This document shows, one piece after another, positions 22,168 through 22,469 of a DNA stretch of 22,469 nucleotides (its first letter is position 1; every line of letters begins with the position of its first letter). The stretch lies in IMG/VR virus record IMGVR_UViG_3300032213_001819, positions 1 to 22,469 of that record, one strand, 5' to 3'. The notes beneath the pieces are model-generated. The model was not told where the DNA came from. It ran no database searches and saw only the letters and a list, made by a program, of their open reading frames with translations. A program made the translations under genes and the position numbers. The DNA comes from a virus.

Positions 22168-22469
22168 ATGAGTTTATTCAATACATTGCGTAGGGCATTA
22201 GGTGTTAATTCAGGAGATAATCTTGAAGATGAAACGCAAATAAGTTCTTTTGACCAAGCAGGTCTTACAGGAGATGAAACCACAGGTGCGGTAGCAGGTA
22301 CTACAAATGTGAATACAAGTGCTTTGCCTCCGCAAGTAGTAGATAATGCACAAACTCAAACCGATATTACCACAGGTACAGGTACAGGTACAGGCACAGG
22401 CACAACAAGTCAAACAGGCGGTGGCACTCCTCCTCCACCATTTGCTACTCCGGGAATCGCAGGTAGACA
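22168..22469 (+). CDS. Start of a further gene, low-complexity N-terminus (partial)
   Basis: An open frame begins at ATG 22168, 28 bases after the preceding stop, and runs off the right edge after about 100 residues. It begins MSLFNTLRRALGVNSGDN, a short amphipathic helix, then becomes acidic and Thr/Gly-rich, with a run of alternating Thr-Gly near 69-79 and a proline cluster (GGGTPPPPFATP). This looks like a flexible linker at the front of a larger virion protein, possibly ejected or tail-associated. Its function cannot be assigned from the visible part. Confidence 0.7.
   Translation, partial: MSLFNTLRRALGVNSGDNLEDETQISSFDQAGLTGDETTGAVAGTTNVNTSALPPQVVDNAQTQTDITTGTGTGTGTGTTSQTGGGTPPPPFATPGIAGR
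22372..22401 (+). repeat. Five tandem copies of ACAGGY in a coding region
   Basis: Five 6-base units (ACAGGT three times, ACAGGC twice) encode the Thr-Gly run. Being 6 bases, length changes would stay in frame and alter linker length. Confidence 0.85.

Noticed and set aside
1-22469. tRNA genes, CRISPR arrays, integrase, attachment sites, insertion sequences
   Set aside because: No cloverleaf-like sequence was seen in the short gaps, no spaced repeats suited to CRISPR, and no recombinase motif; absence was judged by eye only.

Overview
The window looks like the head and tail morphogenesis region of a tailed double-stranded DNA phage, probably short-tailed, infecting a Bacteroidota host. The host call rests on promoters. 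Five sites match the Bacteroidota consensus TTTG-N20-TAnnTTTG exactly, and three more match it in part. Genome order (large terminase, portal, acidic scaffold, major capsid protein, small ring-like neck proteins, one very large tail-end protein) and protein sizes resemble crAss-like phages and their relatives. No search was run, so the family assignment is an inference from recalled family features.

Layout. 1-497: the tail of an upstream gene, then a cysteine-rich zinc-ribbon-like protein from a promoter that places its start codon at the transcript start. 565-1165: the only minus-strand gene, a free-standing GIY-YIG endonuclease, with its own promoter and a structured leader ending in a terminator-like hairpin just before the ATG. 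1171-5020: the packaging operon (two small unknown proteins, the large terminase, then three small proteins, two of them heavily overlapping). 5036-9104: an operon with a probable abundant surface protein, a 244-residue unknown, the portal, and a 51-residue lysine-rich protein, closed by a strong terminator. 9121-14589: scaffold, major capsid protein, a strong hairpin, an unknown structural-context protein, a first ring-like protein, and four small basic proteins. 14597-15161: a self-contained transcription unit for one exported or lipid-anchored protein. 15162-21378: two more ring-like proteins and a 1544-residue tail muzzle/nozzle-like protein. 21359-22469: a helper or internal-virion-type protein and the start of a further gene that runs off the window.

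Working model: the scaffold directs assembly of the capsid protein around the portal; the terminase fills the head; the ring-like proteins and the 1544-residue protein close the portal and build the short tail. The basic proteins may travel with the DNA, but this is speculative. The GIY-YIG gene and the lipoprotein-like gene look like independently acquired cargo. No tRNA, rRNA, CRISPR array, integrase or insertion sequence was recognised, and no stretch longer than 300 bases lacks a gene.
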